Source: Rhodocista pekingensis
GTDB lineage: Bacteria > Pseudomonadota > Alphaproteobacteria > Azospirillales > Azospirillaceae
Direction of reading: 5' to 3'
NCBI RefSeq assembly: GCF_042665545.1
Contig: NZ_JBHTCM010000009.1
Coordinates: forward strand, 1 to 64,000
DNA length: 64,000 bases
A model generated the notes under the pieces. It was not told the origin of the DNA and searched no databases. It worked only from the letters and a program-made list of their open reading frames with translations. Shown piece by piece: positions 48,779 through 58,695 of the stretch (positions are counted from its first letter, which is position 1; the number at the start of each line of letters is the position of its first letter). The position numbers were made by a program, and so were the translations under genes.

Positions 48779-50863
48779 ATGCTGCGTCAGCATTCCCTGG
48801 TCACCAGGCTTCTCCTCGTCACGGCCTTCGTGATGGTCGTCGGGCTCGGGGCGGGGGTCGTCACCATCACGGCGAAGAGCAGTGCGGCCACGGACGCGCT
48901 GGCCTACAGCGAGGGCCGGGAAATCGGTCATCGCTATGCCGAGCAGGTGCAGGGCCGCTTCAACGAAGCGATGGCGATGAGCCGGATGATGGCGGCCTCG
49001 ATCCTCGGCTTCAGGAAGGGCGGACTGGTCGACCGGGCCCGCCTGCTGACCTGGATGCAGGGCCTTGCCGAGGCCCATCCCGAGCTTCTCGGCCTCTGGA
49101 TCGGGATGGAGCCGGACGCGCTCGACGGCCGCGACGCCGATTTCGTGGGCGCGCCCGGCAGCGACGCCACGGGCCGTTTCCTGCCCTACTGGAACCGGGC
49201 GTCCGGGACGGTCGCGCTGGAGGCGATCACCGGCTACGACGATCCCGGCCCGGCCGGCGACTACTACAACGAGCCCCGGCGTACCTTGCAGGAGGTCATC
49301 GTCGAGCCGTTCAGCTACACGGTCGGCGGGCGGGACGTCCTGCTGGTCTCGCTGGTCGTTCCCATCGTCGAGGACGGACGCTTCATCGGCGTGGCCGGCG
49401 TCGATATCTCCACCGAGGCCATCTGGGAGACGCTGAAGACCGTGAAGCCCTACGGGACGGGGGCTGCCTACCTCATCTCCAACGGCGGCCGCTGGGCGGC
49501 GTACCTCAATCCGGCGCATCTGGGCAGGCCGATCGCGGACACCAACGAGCGGCTGCGGCCGGTCCTGCCCGCCATCAAGGCCGGCCAGCCTTACGAGCAG
49601 TTCTCCGTCTCGGCCAGCCTGAAGGCGCCGGTGAAGCAGTTCTTCCTGCCGGTCACGGTCGGGCGCAGCCGGACGCCCTGGTCCATCCTGGTCAACCTGC
49701 CGGTGGATCAGGTGCAGCAGCCGACCATGGAGCTGCGTCGCTTCATCCTCCTCAGCAGCGCCGCCCTTCTGGTCGTGCTGCTGGGGGCGCTCTGGCTCGC
49801 CACCCGGCGGGTGGTCGGCCAGCCTTTGCAGCGGAGCATCACGACGATCCAGGCGCTGACCGCCGGCGACCTCAAGGTCGAGGTGCCGGACCGGGAGCGC
49901 AAGGACGAGATCGGCGCCATCAATCAGGCCCTCGGGCTCTTCAAGGCGAACAGCCTCCGCATGGCCGAGCTTGAGGAGCAGCGGCGGCACGACGAAAAGC
50001 GGGCCGCGGAGGAGCGGCGCCGGGAGCTGGAGCGGCTGGCCCTGCGCTTCGAGGACTCGGTCGGAGGGCTGGTGCGGGACGTCTCGGCCCAGGCCGACCG
50101 GATGCGCGCGAATGCCGGCGATCTCAGCGCCATCGCCCGCACGACCGACGGTCAGGCGGCGACGGCCGCCGCCGCGGCGGATCAGGCGAGCGAGCGGGTG
50201 CAGACGGTGGCCGCCGCGGCCGAGGAACTGGCCCGGACCATCGACGAGATCAATGTCCGTCTCGCCTCGACCACGCGCCTTGCGGCCGACGCCGTGGGCG
50301 AGGCCGACAGGACGGACGGGACCGTGGCGGGACTGCTGGCGGCGACGCAGCGGATCGGGGACGTGATCCACCTGATCCAGCAGATCGCCGGGCAGACGAA
50401 CCTGCTGGCGCTGAACGCCACGATCGAGGCGGCCCGCGCCGGGGAAGCCGGCAAGGGCTTCGCCGTCGTGGCCGGGGAGGTCAAGAGTCTTGCCGGCCAG
50501 ACGGCCCGCGCGACGGAGGAGATCACGGCCCAGATCGCCGCCATGCAGTCCGCCAGCAGCGGCGCGGCCGAGGCGATCCGCGCCATCAGCCGCATCATGA
50601 CCGGCATCAACGAAGCGGTGACGGCCGTCGCCGCCGCGTCGGAGGAGCAGGGGGCGGCAACGCGGGAGATCAGCCGCAACATCCAGGAGGCCGCACTGGG
50701 CACGCGCGATGCGCTCTCCAGCATGGCGGAGGTCACCGAGGCGGCGGGCCGTACCGACCGGATGGCGACGGAGACCCAGGAAGCGGCGGATACGCTGTCG
50801 GGTCAGGCCGACCGTCTGCGCAACGAGGTGCAGCGCTTCATCGCCACCATCCGCGGCGCCTGA
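48779..50863 (+). CDS. Methyl-accepting chemotaxis protein with dCache-type sensor
   Basis: This 694-residue chemoreceptor has an N-terminal helix (about 10-31), a large periplasmic dCache_1-like domain (about 35-320; YWNRASGTVALEAITGYDDP and DVLLVSLVVPIVEDGRFIGV are typical), a second helix near 322-342 (FILLSSAALLVVLLGALWLA), a HAMP linker, and a cytoplasmic signalling domain with hairpin tip AGQTNLLALNATIEAARAGE around residue 538. dCache receptors commonly bind amino acids or other small organics; no ligand can be named. No CheR-docking tail is seen. It is unlinked to other chemotaxis genes here. The short segment upstream is A/T-rich and should hold its promoter. Confidence 0.94.
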   Translation: MLRQHSLVTRLLLVTAFVMVVGLGAGVVTITAKSSAATDALAYSEGREIGHRYAEQVQGRFNEAMAMSRMMAASILGFRKGGLVDRARLLTWMQGLAEAHPELLGLWIGMEPDALDGRDADFVGAPGSDATGRFLPYWNRASGTVALEAITGYDDPGPAGDYYNEPRRTLQEVIVEPFSYTVGGRDVLLVSLVVPIVEDGRFIGVAGVDISTEAIWETLKTVKPYGTGAAYLISNGGRWAAYLNPAHLGRPIADTNERLRPVLPAIKAGQPYEQFSVSASLKAPVKQFFLPVTVGRSRTPWSILVNLPVDQVQQPTMELRRFILLSSAALLVVLLGALWLATRRVVGQPLQRSITTIQALTAGDLKVEVPDRERKDEIGAINQALGLFKANSLRMAELEEQRRHDEKRAAEERRRELERLALRFEDSVGGLVRDVSAQADRMRANAGDLSAIARTTDGQAATAAAAADQASERVQTVAAAAEELARTIDEINVRLASTTRLAADAVGEADRTDGTVAGLLAATQRIGDVIHLIQQIAGQTNLLALNATIEAARAGEAGKGFAVVAGEVKSLAGQTARATEEITAQIAAMQSASSGAAEAIRAISRIMTGINEAVTAVAAASEEQGAATREISRNIQEAALGTRDALSSMAEVTEAAGRTDRMATETQEAADTLSGQADRLRNEVQRFIATIRGA

Positions 50864-51058
50864 TGTCAGGGAGAACGGCAGCGGGGGCCGGATGGCGGGC
50901 CCCCGCCCGGCGGCACCGATAGCACAGGGGATTTCCGGGTTGACGGCTCAGGTTTTATCCGTCATATCTTCCGACATCGGATGAATATACGGAAGGCGGT
51001 CCCGGTCATCGGGGCCGCCTTCGCCGTCGGTACGGGCCGTCGCCCGGGAGTCCCTTCC

Positions 51059-52939
51059 ATGTTCGCCACCTTCCTGCGCGCCTCCCTCGACCGGGGCATG
51101 CGCGCCGTCCGCATCGACAGCCTGGAGGATCAGGACCGCGCCTTCTCCTGGGAGGATGGCGAGACCGTGCGCCCGCTGGAGCGGCGGCCGTTCCGTTTCA
51201 TCTGGTCCCTGATGCGGGAAAAGTTCGCCGGCCGCATCGCGCTCATGGTGGCGGCGGTGGTGGCCGGGCAGACGATCGAGGCGTTCGAGCCCTATGCCCT
51301 GAAGGGGCTGATCGACGGGCTGACCGCGGCCAGCGCGGGCCAGCCGGTGGAGGGCATCGGCATCCTCGGCTGGTTCGTGCTGCTGCTCGGCATCTGGTTC
51401 TTCGGCATCGGCATGTACCGCGTCTACCAGGTGGTGGACATCTACACCTCGCCCTCGATCCGGGCGCTGGCGCAGAAGCGCATGTTCGGCTGGCTGATGG
51501 GACACAGCCACACCTACTTCCAGGACAATTTCGCCGGGAAGCTGGGCCAGAAGATCAAGCAGGGCGCCAACGCCATCCTGGGCATCATCGAGATCATGAT
51601 GTTCGACATGATCCGGACGGCGGTGCTCCTGGCCGTGGCGGTCGTGCTGCTGTGGACGGCGGCCCCGGCGTTCTCGGCCTTCCTGATGGCGTGGGCGGTG
51701 CTCTACATCGCGGTCAGCGGCTGGCTGGCGCGGCACTGCTTCCGCCTGTCGGAGCAGATGAGCGAGGCGGTCTCCACCAGCTCCGGCCGGATCATCGACG
51801 CGATCACCAACGCCGACCTGATCCGCGGCTTCGCCCGCATCGCCTTCGAGCGCAGCTTCCTCGGCCACTGGATCAATGCCGAGCGGTTCCGCTCGCGGCG
51901 GCTGCGTTGGTATCTCGTGGTGATGCGGCTGTTCCAGATGGCCAGCATCATCCTGCTGCTGGGCGTGCTGGTCTGGGTGGCGCTGGCCCGGACCCTGGCG
52001 GGGGCGATGACGGTGGGCGAGTTCACGCTCGTCTTCACCCTGGGCTTCCAGATCTCCAACACGGTCTGGCACCTGTCCGACCGGCTGCTGAGCTTCTTCG
52101 AGGAGCTGGGCACGCTGTCGGAGGCGCTGGATCTGGTGTCGGCCCCGCACGGCATCGTGGACGCGCCGGGGGCCATGCCGCTGGCGGTGACGGAGGGGCG
52201 GATCGAGGTGCGCGACCTGCGCTTCAGCTTCCCCGACGGGACGAAGGTCTTCGACGGGCTGTCGCTGACCATCCGGCCGGGGGAGAAGATCGGTCTGGTC
52301 GGTCGCTCGGGCGCGGGCAAGTCCACGCTCGTCAAGCTGATCCGCCGGCAGTACGAGCCGCAGGGCGGGGCGGTGCTGATCGACGGGCAGGACATCGCCA
52401 CCGTGACGCAGGAGAGCCTGAACGCCGCCATCGCGGAGGTGCCGCAGCAGCCCGGCGTCTTCCACCGCACCATCGGCGAGAACATCGCCTACGGCCGCCT
52501 GGGGGCGACCCAGGCGGAGGTGGAGGAGGCCGCCCGGCAGGCGCATGCCCACGAGTTCATCGCGCGGCGGCCCACCGGCTACGACACCGTCGTCGGCGAG
52601 CAGGGCGTGAAGCTCTCCGGCGGCGAGCGGCAGCGGGTGGCGATCGCCCGCGCCCTGCTGAAGGACGCCCGCATCCTGGTGCTGGACGAGGCCACCTCGG
52701 CGCTCGACAGCGAGTCGGAGCACCTGATCCAGGGGGCGCTGTGGACGCTGATGCAGGGGCGGACCGTCATCGCCATCGCGCACCGGCTCTCGACGATCAC
52801 GGGGATGGACCGCATCCTCTATGTCGAGGGCGGGCGCATCGTGGAGCAGGGAAGCCATGCCGACCTGCTGGCGCTGGGGGGCCGCTATGCGGCCCTCTGG
52901 CAACGGCAGAGCGGCGGGTTCCTGGAGGCTGCGGAGTAA
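51059..52939 (+). CDS. ABC exporter, fused permease and ATPase
   Basis: This 626-residue half-transporter has a type I ABC exporter membrane domain (about 50-340, five to six helices, starting with RIALMVAAVVAGQTIEAFEP) and a C-terminal ATPase: Walker A GLVGRSGAGKSTLVKLI near 415, Q-loop EVPQQPGVF near 460, signature VKLSGGERQRVAIARALL near 520, Walker B ILVLDEATSAL near 545, and H-loop AIAHRLSTI near 578. It works as a homodimer or with a second half not present here. The ATG at 51059 follows a GGGAG site; an ATG at 50981 would add 26 residues but lacks a ribosome-binding site. The export substrate is unknown. Confidence 0.93.
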   Translation: MFATFLRASLDRGMRAVRIDSLEDQDRAFSWEDGETVRPLERRPFRFIWSLMREKFAGRIALMVAAVVAGQTIEAFEPYALKGLIDGLTAASAGQPVEGIGILGWFVLLLGIWFFGIGMYRVYQVVDIYTSPSIRALAQKRMFGWLMGHSHTYFQDNFAGKLGQKIKQGANAILGIIEIMMFDMIRTAVLLAVAVVLLWTAAPAFSAFLMAWAVLYIAVSGWLARHCFRLSEQMSEAVSTSSGRIIDAITNADLIRGFARIAFERSFLGHWINAERFRSRRLRWYLVVMRLFQMASIILLLGVLVWVALARTLAGAMTVGEFTLVFTLGFQISNTVWHLSDRLLSFFEELGTLSEALDLVSAPHGIVDAPGAMPLAVTEGRIEVRDLRFSFPDGTKVFDGLSLTIRPGEKIGLVGRSGAGKSTLVKLIRRQYEPQGGAVLIDGQDIATVTQESLNAAIAEVPQQPGVFHRTIGENIAYGRLGATQAEVEEAARQAHAHEFIARRPTGYDTVVGEQGVKLSGGERQRVAIARALLKDARILVLDEATSALDSESEHLIQGALWTLMQGRTVIAIAHRLSTITGMDRILYVEGGRIVEQGSHADLLALGGRYAALWQRQSGGFLEAAE

Positions 52940-53033
52940 CAAGAACGGTCCGCCGGGCGGGCGCAGGCCGTTCCATCGACCCATCGGACCGGGTGCCGCC
53001 GAGCCCGGTCCGTCAACCTTGCGGAGGCGGTGC

Positions 53034-53501
53034 ATGCACTACCGCTGGAGTACCTTCGACGACCTTTCCGCCGCCCGGCTCTACGAGTTGCTGGGCTTCC
53101 GGCAGTCCGTCTTCATCGTCGAGCAGGCATCGGCCTTCCAGGACCTGGACGGCCGCGACCCGTTCTGCTGGCACCTCAGCGCGCGCGACCGTCCGGGCGG
53201 CGAGCTTCTCGGCTATGCGCGCTGCTGCGGCCCGCGGGACGATGCGCCGGCCTTCATCGGCCGCTTCGTGGTGGCGCCGGCGGCCCGCGGACGCGGGCTT
53301 GGACGCCGGCTGGTGGCCGAGAGCCTGCGCCAGGTCACGCTCCACCATCCGCATGTGGACGTGGTGCTGTCCGCCCAGTTGCATCTCCAGCCCTTCTACG
53401 CCGGCTTCGGCTTCCGGACGGAGGGGGAGAGCTACGACGACGGCGGCATCGAGCATGTGACGATGCGGCTGCGGACCATCCCGGTGGAAGCGGCCGCCTG
53501 A
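53034..53501 (+). CDS. ElaA-type GNAT acetyltransferase
   Basis: This 155-residue acetyl-CoA-dependent N-acetyltransferase resembles ElaA. FRQSVFIVEQASAFQDLDGR near residue 23, FIGRFVVAPAARGRGLGRRL near 81 with the acetyl-CoA pyrophosphate loop (R-G-x-G-L-G), and HLQPFYAGFGF near 122 are the recognised elements. The acceptor substrate is unknown. The ATG follows TGCGGAGGCGG, which contains a ribosome-binding site at suitable distance. It lies about 90 bases downstream of the ABC exporter on the same strand and converges on the PhoD-like gene. Confidence 0.9.
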   Translation: MHYRWSTFDDLSAARLYELLGFRQSVFIVEQASAFQDLDGRDPFCWHLSARDRPGGELLGYARCCGPRDDAPAFIGRFVVAPAARGRGLGRRLVAESLRQVTLHHPHVDVVLSAQLHLQPFYAGFGFRTEGESYDDGGIEHVTMRLRTIPVEAAA

Positions 53502-53549
53502 CCGGCCCCGGCGGCGGAGGCCGCCTGACCGGCGGCCCCCGTCAGGGGC

Positions 53550-54719
53550 TCACGGCACGGCCAGATCCGCGACGCGCAGGCGCTGCTCCAGCCGGACCGC
53601 GCCGACGATGTCGCGGATCTGCACGGTGACGACCGGGTTCCCGTCCTGCCAGTCGATCTCGATCAGGCCGAAATTCTCCGCCCGCCAGGCCTCGCCCTGG
53701 CGCCGCGCATTGGGCGGCAGCACCGGCCAGACCTCCGTCAGGCCGGAGGAGGTGAAGTCCCACAGCGGATAGGGGACGTTCACGTCCAGGCGGGAAATCT
53801 CCGCGTAATGGGTGTCGCCGGAGATGCAGAACAGCCCGTCGGCCCGCTTGTCGCGGATCGTCTGGATCAGCCGCTGGTGGTCGCGGGCATAGTTGATCCA
53901 GGCCTCCCAACCGGGGAAGTCGGCCACGACCTGGAGGCTGGACGCCAGGATGCGCACATCCGCCGGCCGGGCGAGCTGCTGTTCCAGCCACTGCCACTGC
54001 CGTTCCCCCAGCATGGTGGCTGGATCGTCGGGATTGCGCGCATAGGGGCCGGGCACCGGCCGGCCGGCCCTGGCCTGCTCGTCCGCCCAGGCGTCGTAGG
54101 GTCTGCCGCCGAGGTCCAGGGTGCGGATCGGGGTGCGGTTCCAGCGCAGGTCGGGCAGCAGGATCTGCAAGCGCCGGCCCGGCGGGCCGAAAGTGACGCT
54201 GGTGTAGATGCCGTCCTGGGTGCGGCGGGGCGACTCCGCCGGCACGCCGAAGAAATCGCAGAACTGCCGCCGCGATTCCTCCTTCATCGGATAGTCGGCG
54301 CCGGCGTCGTTCTCGCCGTAGTCGTGATCGTCCCAGATGGCGATCACCGGGGTGCGGGCGCGCAGCTTCTGGAAGCCGGGCTTGGCCGCCAGGGCCGCGT
54401 ACTTGCGGCGCATCACCTCGGGGTCGCGGGTGTCCAGATAGACATTGTCGCCCAGGAAGATGAACAGGTCCGGTTCCGCCGCCACGATGGCGTCCCAGAT
54501 CGGCTGCTCCTTCTCCGACTTGGCGCAGGAGCCGAAGGCGATGCGGCGGATGGTGCGGCCCTCGTCGGCAGCGGGACAGGGGGCGGGTCCGGCGGCGGCC
54601 CCCTCGGCCCGGGTTCCGTCGGCCCGGGTTCCGTCGGCGCGCAGGCCGGCGGCGAGGGCGAGGGGGGCTGCCGCCATGCCGGTCAGCAACCGGCGGCGGT
54701 CCGGATCGGTGTCCGACAT
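53550..54719 (-). CDS. PhoD-like alkaline phosphatase family protein
   Basis: This 389-residue exported phosphatase probably hydrolyses phosphodiesters or phosphomonoesters in the periplasm. A Tat signal begins DRRRLLTGMAAAPLALAAG (about residues 7-25). Metal-site motifs of the PhoD metallophosphatase fold are IAFGSCAKSEKEQPIWD near 60, FIFLGDNVYLDTRD near 87, IAIWDDHDYGENDAG near 127, and FCISGDTHYAEIS near 297. The linker after the signal includes a fifteen-base DNA repeat encoding RADGT. It lies 62 bases after a TonB receptor gene on the same strand, which suggests that the receptor and phosphatase act on the same phosphorylated substrate (inference). Confidence 0.9.
   Translation of the reverse strand: MSDTDPDRRRLLTGMAAAPLALAAGLRADGTRADGTRAEGAAAGPAPCPAADEGRTIRRIAFGSCAKSEKEQPIWDAIVAAEPDLFIFLGDNVYLDTRDPEVMRRKYAALAAKPGFQKLRARTPVIAIWDDHDYGENDAGADYPMKEESRRQFCDFFGVPAESPRRTQDGIYTSVTFGPPGRRLQILLPDLRWNRTPIRTLDLGGRPYDAWADEQARAGRPVPGPYARNPDDPATMLGERQWQWLEQQLARPADVRILASSLQVVADFPGWEAWINYARDHQRLIQTIRDKRADGLFCISGDTHYAEISRLDVNVPYPLWDFTSSGLTEVWPVLPPNARRQGEAWRAENFGLIEIDWQDGNPVVTVQIRDIVGAVRLEQRLRVADLAVP
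54604..54648. repeat. 15-bp tandem repeat in the PhoD-like gene linker
   Basis: TCGGCCCGGGTTCCG occurs at 54604 and 54619 with a diverged third copy at 54634. It encodes the RADGT pentapeptide repeat between the signal peptide and the phosphatase domain. As the unit is a multiple of three, it can expand without a frameshift. Confidence 0.85.
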
Positions 54720-54781
54720 GGCGGGCTCCCGGATATGGCTGAAGGACGGGGCGCCGCGGGCCGCGGCGCCCCGGGCGGGGA

Positions 54782-57073
54782 TCAGAAGGACTTGCGCAGC
54801 GTCACGAAGAACTGCTGCGGCGCCCCGGCCAGCAGGGTCTGGAAGGTGCCGTTCGGGTCCGCGTTGGTGAAGCCGTTCGACCCGATGGTGGAGACGTATT
54901 CCTTGTCGAACAGGTTCGTCACGTTCGCCTGCACCTCCAGCCCGTCCAGCCAGCCGGAGCCGGAGAAGCGGTAGCCGAGGCTGACATCCACCAGCGTGTA
55001 GGACGGGACCGACCCGTTGTTCAGGTAGGTGTAGTAGCGCTTGCCGGTGTGCGAGACGCCGACCGTGCCGAACAGGTCGCCGTCGTCATAGGCCAGCTCG
55101 CCCTTGGCCATGAACTCCGGCGTATCGGTGGCCTTCTTGTCCTTGGTCGCCGCCGTGATCACCCCGTTGGCGTCCAGCACGTTGTCGTCGTACTTGCTGT
55201 CATTGTAGGTCAGCGAGCCGAACACCGACCAGTTCTCGACGAACTCCCAGGTGGCGGCGGCCTCCACGCCCTTCGTCGTGACGCTGCCGACATTCTGAAG
55301 CGCCGTCGGGTTGCCGACGATGCCGGCCCCGAGCGAGAGGGTCAGCAGGCGGTCGTCGAACTTCACGTAGTAGCCGGTCACGCTGCCTTGCAGGGTATCG
55401 ACGCGGAAGCGCCAGCCCAGTTCGACGGTCTGCGACGTCTCCGGCTCCAGGCTGTCGCGGATGGCGGCGAAGCCTTCCGGCGTCGTGGAGAAGGGGCCGC
55501 TGGTGGCGGCCGAGACGAAGGCGCGGATGTTCTCCGTATAGGAGGCGAACAGCTCCTGATCCTCGGTGAGCGCGAGCCTGGCGCTGACCTGCGGCAGGAA
55601 GCTGTCCTTCGCCTCGATCGTGCCGCTGCGCTCCGGGCCGGTGACCGTGTCGGCCTCGTTCTCGACCTTCACGGCCTTGAACCCGCCGTTCAGGGTCAGC
55701 ATGTCGGTGACCGCCCAGGTATCGGCGATGTAGAGCTGCCGCGTCGTGGTGGTGAAGTCGTAGTCCCACTGCGTATAGAAGGGCGAACTCTGGAACTGGG
55801 TCGAGCTGCGCTGCGGGGCCGCCCGGTCCAGCCCGTAGAAGCGCCGGGCCTGGGAGAAGTCGTTGTCCTCGTACCAGCCACCGGCCTCGATCCGATGGTC
55901 GCCCAGATCGGCCGTGAGGCGACCGATCACGCCATAGCGCTCGATGTCGTACTCGGTGGTGCGGATGGAGATGGGGCCGCCGCCCGGCGTCGGCACGTAG
56001 GGCGTGAACCACACACCCTGGCCCTCGTTCCTGTGGCCGTAGCCGGTGGCCGAGACGGACAGGATGCTGCCCAGCGGATAGTCCAGCGTGACGGCGCCGA
56101 GCGTGTCCTTACGCAGGCCGGCGGCGTCGTAATAGGCATCGTCCAGGGTCTGGACCGGCGCCGGATAGACGGTGCCGGCGGCCGGATTGCTCACCGGGGC
56201 GCCGCTGTCGCCGCGGTTGTTGCCGATGTCGGCCACCTGAAGGGCCAGATTCCAGTTCTTGGCGAAATTGTCCCAGTCGTAGCCCAGACGACCGATCATC
56301 GAGCGCGACAGGTCCTGGTAGTCGTTCTCGCGCCGGTCGGACCAGTTGATCCAGCCGGTGATCGTGCCCTCGCCGACCGGCTGCACGACCTTGGCGTTCA
56401 TCTGCTGCTGCTTCTGGATGCCGTCGCCCTTCCACTTGTCGGACCACTGGCCGGCATAGCTGGCATAGGCCCGGGTGCCGGTCGCCAGCGCCCCCGTCTC
56501 CAGCCGGACATAGGCGCGGCGGGTGGCGTTCTCGCCGCCGGTCAGGGCGGTGGAGATCCCGGCCTCCTCCGACGGATCGCGCGAGACGAACTGCAACGTG
56601 CCGCCCAGATTGCTGGTGGAGGCGGTGCCCAGGGCACCGGCACCCTGCGCCACGACCACGCGGTCCAGATTCTCCGAGATCACGGCGCGGCTGACATGCA
56701 GGCCGTTATGGGCGCCGTAGCTCATGTCGCCCAGCGGCACCTCGTCCAGCGTGAAGCCGAGCTGGTTCTGGTTGAAGCCGCGGATGCTGATGCGCGCCGA
56801 CCATTCGTAGGCGCCGAACGGATCGGCGGACTGGAAGCTGACGCCGGGCAGCTTCTCGATGGCCTTCAGCGGGCTGGTGCCGGGGGCGGTGAGCTGCAAC
56901 GTGGCCGCGGTGACCGACTGCACCTGACGGGTCTCGCCGCGGCCGTAGATCACGATCTCTTCCAGCGCCGGCGTTTCCGCCACCTGGGTCTGGGCCTGGG
57001 CCGGCAGGACGATGCCCAGGCTGGACAGGGCCGTGCCGGCCAGGACGCGCCCCAGGAAACGATGACGATGCAT
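54782..57073 (-). CDS. TonB-dependent receptor
   Basis: This 763-residue outer-membrane transporter has a signal peptide (about residues 1-27, ending PAQAQT), a TonB box LEEIVIYGRGETRQ, the plug (TSPLKAIEKLPGVSFQSADP, RISIRGFNQNQLGFTLDEVP, NLGGTLQFVSRDPS) and a long barrel with characteristic aromatic girdles, ending FFVTLRKSF with a terminal Phe. No STN domain is present. The ATG at 57073 is preceded by GAGGGGGAGGTC, a strong ribosome-binding site. It precedes a PhoD-like phosphatase in the same operon, so a phosphorylated nutrient is a candidate substrate; this is inference from neighbourhood only. Confidence 0.93.
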   Translation of the reverse strand: MHRHRFLGRVLAGTALSSLGIVLPAQAQTQVAETPALEEIVIYGRGETRQVQSVTAATLQLTAPGTSPLKAIEKLPGVSFQSADPFGAYEWSARISIRGFNQNQLGFTLDEVPLGDMSYGAHNGLHVSRAVISENLDRVVVAQGAGALGTASTSNLGGTLQFVSRDPSEEAGISTALTGGENATRRAYVRLETGALATGTRAYASYAGQWSDKWKGDGIQKQQQMNAKVVQPVGEGTITGWINWSDRRENDYQDLSRSMIGRLGYDWDNFAKNWNLALQVADIGNNRGDSGAPVSNPAAGTVYPAPVQTLDDAYYDAAGLRKDTLGAVTLDYPLGSILSVSATGYGHRNEGQGVWFTPYVPTPGGGPISIRTTEYDIERYGVIGRLTADLGDHRIEAGGWYEDNDFSQARRFYGLDRAAPQRSSTQFQSSPFYTQWDYDFTTTTRQLYIADTWAVTDMLTLNGGFKAVKVENEADTVTGPERSGTIEAKDSFLPQVSARLALTEDQELFASYTENIRAFVSAATSGPFSTTPEGFAAIRDSLEPETSQTVELGWRFRVDTLQGSVTGYYVKFDDRLLTLSLGAGIVGNPTALQNVGSVTTKGVEAAATWEFVENWSVFGSLTYNDSKYDDNVLDANGVITAATKDKKATDTPEFMAKGELAYDDGDLFGTVGVSHTGKRYYTYLNNGSVPSYTLVDVSLGYRFSGSGWLDGLEVQANVTNLFDKEYVSTIGSNGFTNADPNGTFQTLLAGAPQQFFVTLRKSF

Positions 57074-57319
57074 ATGACCTCCCCCTCTCGATCCGTGCCC
57101 TTCCGGGCAGCCGTGGTGATCCGCGAGGGGCGGTAGCACAGGGATTTTTCAGGCCGCATACGGTTCCATTGCGGAAATATTATGCCGAGAGAAGAGTACG
57201 ATCATGTTGCAGCCGGGAGACGCGGGGCGGGAACGCCTTCCGCGGACACCGGAGCCGAGCTTGCCGTGGCACCGTTCACCCCCATTTCTGCCGCACAGAG
57301 AAGATCAAGGGAGGACGGG

Positions 57320-58549
57320 ATGCGGCGTCGGGCAGCAGGACTGATGCGGGCGGGACTGATGCGGGCCGGCCTGGGGCGTGCCGCCTTGGTGCGGGCCTGT
57401 CTGGCGGTGGCGGGGCTGGCCGCGGTCGGCCCGGCCGTCGGCATCCCGGCGTCCGCCGGCGCCGTGGCGGCCCCGCGGGAGTTCAACACCTGGCCCGCTC
57501 CCGCCGCGCGGCAGGCGGTCAAGGTCACCCCCGTCGTGGACGGGCTGGACCACCCCTGGAGCGTCGCCTTCCTGCCCGACGGCCGCCTGCTGGTCACCGA
57601 GCGCACCGGCCGGCTGCGCACCGTGCAGGAAGGCCGCCTGCTGCCCGAGCCGGTGGCCGGCCTGCCGCCCATCGAGGAGGTGGGGCAGGGCGGCCTGCTG
57701 GAGGTGGCGCTGCACCCCGACCATGCGCGCAACCGCCTCGTCTACCTCTCCTATGCCGAGCCCGACCCGTCGGGGCGGGGCCACCGGACCGCCATCGCCC
57801 GCTTCCGCGACGGCAACGGCACGGCCGAAGACTTCCAGGTGCTGTACCGCGGCACCAGCGACCGCACGCGCCACCATTTCGGCAGCCGGATCGTCTTCGG
57901 CACGGACGGCAAGCTCTATTTCAGCATCGGCGACCGCGGCACGGACAAGCGGGCGCAGGACCCGGCCGACAGCTCCGGCAGCATCCTGCGCCTGAACGAT
58001 GACGGCAGCGTTCCCGGGGACAATCCCTTCGTCGGCAGGCCCGGCCATCTGCCCGAGCTGTACAGCATGGGCAACCGCAATCCGCAGGGGCTGGCGGTGC
58101 AGCCGGGCACCGGCCTGATCTGGGAATCGGAGCACGGCCCCCAGGGCGGGGACGAGATCAACATCATCCGCGCCGGCGCGAACTACGGCTGGCCCGTCAT
58201 CACCTATGGCAAGACCTACGGTCTCGGCCTGCCGATCGGGGAGGGCACGGAGAAGACGGGGATGACGCAGCCCGAGCTTTACTTCGTGCCGTCGCTGGCG
58301 CTCGCGGGCATGACCTTCTACACGGGCGACGCGCTGCCGGCCTGGAAGGGCGATCTCATCATCGCCCTGCTGGGCGGTGGCATCGTCCGGCTGGACGTGG
58401 AAGGCGACCGCGTGGTCGCCGCCGAGCGCCTGCTGGAGGAGGAGCTGGGACGCACCCGCCATGTGGCGCAGGGGCCGGACGGCGCGCTCTACGCCCTGGT
58501 GGACGAGGGAGCCCCCGGCGGCCGGCTGGTCCGCATCGACCCGCAGTAG
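57320..58549 (+). CDS. PQQ-dependent sugar dehydrogenase (YliI/Asd type)
   Basis: This 409-residue periplasmic six-bladed propeller enzyme likely oxidises aldose sugars to lactones using pyrroloquinoline quinone. After an unusual repeat-rich signal region (RAGLMRAGLGRA; hydrophobic stretch near 25-48) comes the mature part: DGLDHPWSVAFLPDGRLLVT near 75 and GLLEVALHPDHARN near 118. The catalytic His region is HHFGSRIVFGTDGKLYFSIG near 180, and SMGNRNPQGLAVQPGTGLIW with ESEHGPQGGDEINII near 260 completes the PQQ pocket. The ATG follows AAGGGAGGACGGG, a strong ribosome-binding site. It is divergent from the third TonB receptor; no PQQ-synthesis genes lie nearby. Confidence 0.92.
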   Translation: MRRRAAGLMRAGLMRAGLGRAALVRACLAVAGLAAVGPAVGIPASAGAVAAPREFNTWPAPAARQAVKVTPVVDGLDHPWSVAFLPDGRLLVTERTGRLRTVQEGRLLPEPVAGLPPIEEVGQGGLLEVALHPDHARNRLVYLSYAEPDPSGRGHRTAIARFRDGNGTAEDFQVLYRGTSDRTRHHFGSRIVFGTDGKLYFSIGDRGTDKRAQDPADSSGSILRLNDDGSVPGDNPFVGRPGHLPELYSMGNRNPQGLAVQPGTGLIWESEHGPQGGDEINIIRAGANYGWPVITYGKTYGLGLPIGEGTEKTGMTQPELYFVPSLALAGMTFYTGDALPAWKGDLIIALLGGGIVRLDVEGDRVVAAERLLEEELGRTRHVAQGPDGALYALVDEGAPGGRLVRIDPQ

Positions 58550-58695
58550 GGCCGCCGCCACCGCTCGCCGGAGCGGCCGCCGCATGGCTCCGGCAGAGGG
58601 GGACGCCGCGATGACGCCGTGGTTCCGCTTGCCCTCGCAGCCGATTCCGGCCAAAACCGGCAGAGTGGTTTTCGGCAGCGAAGAGTGTCGGCAAG

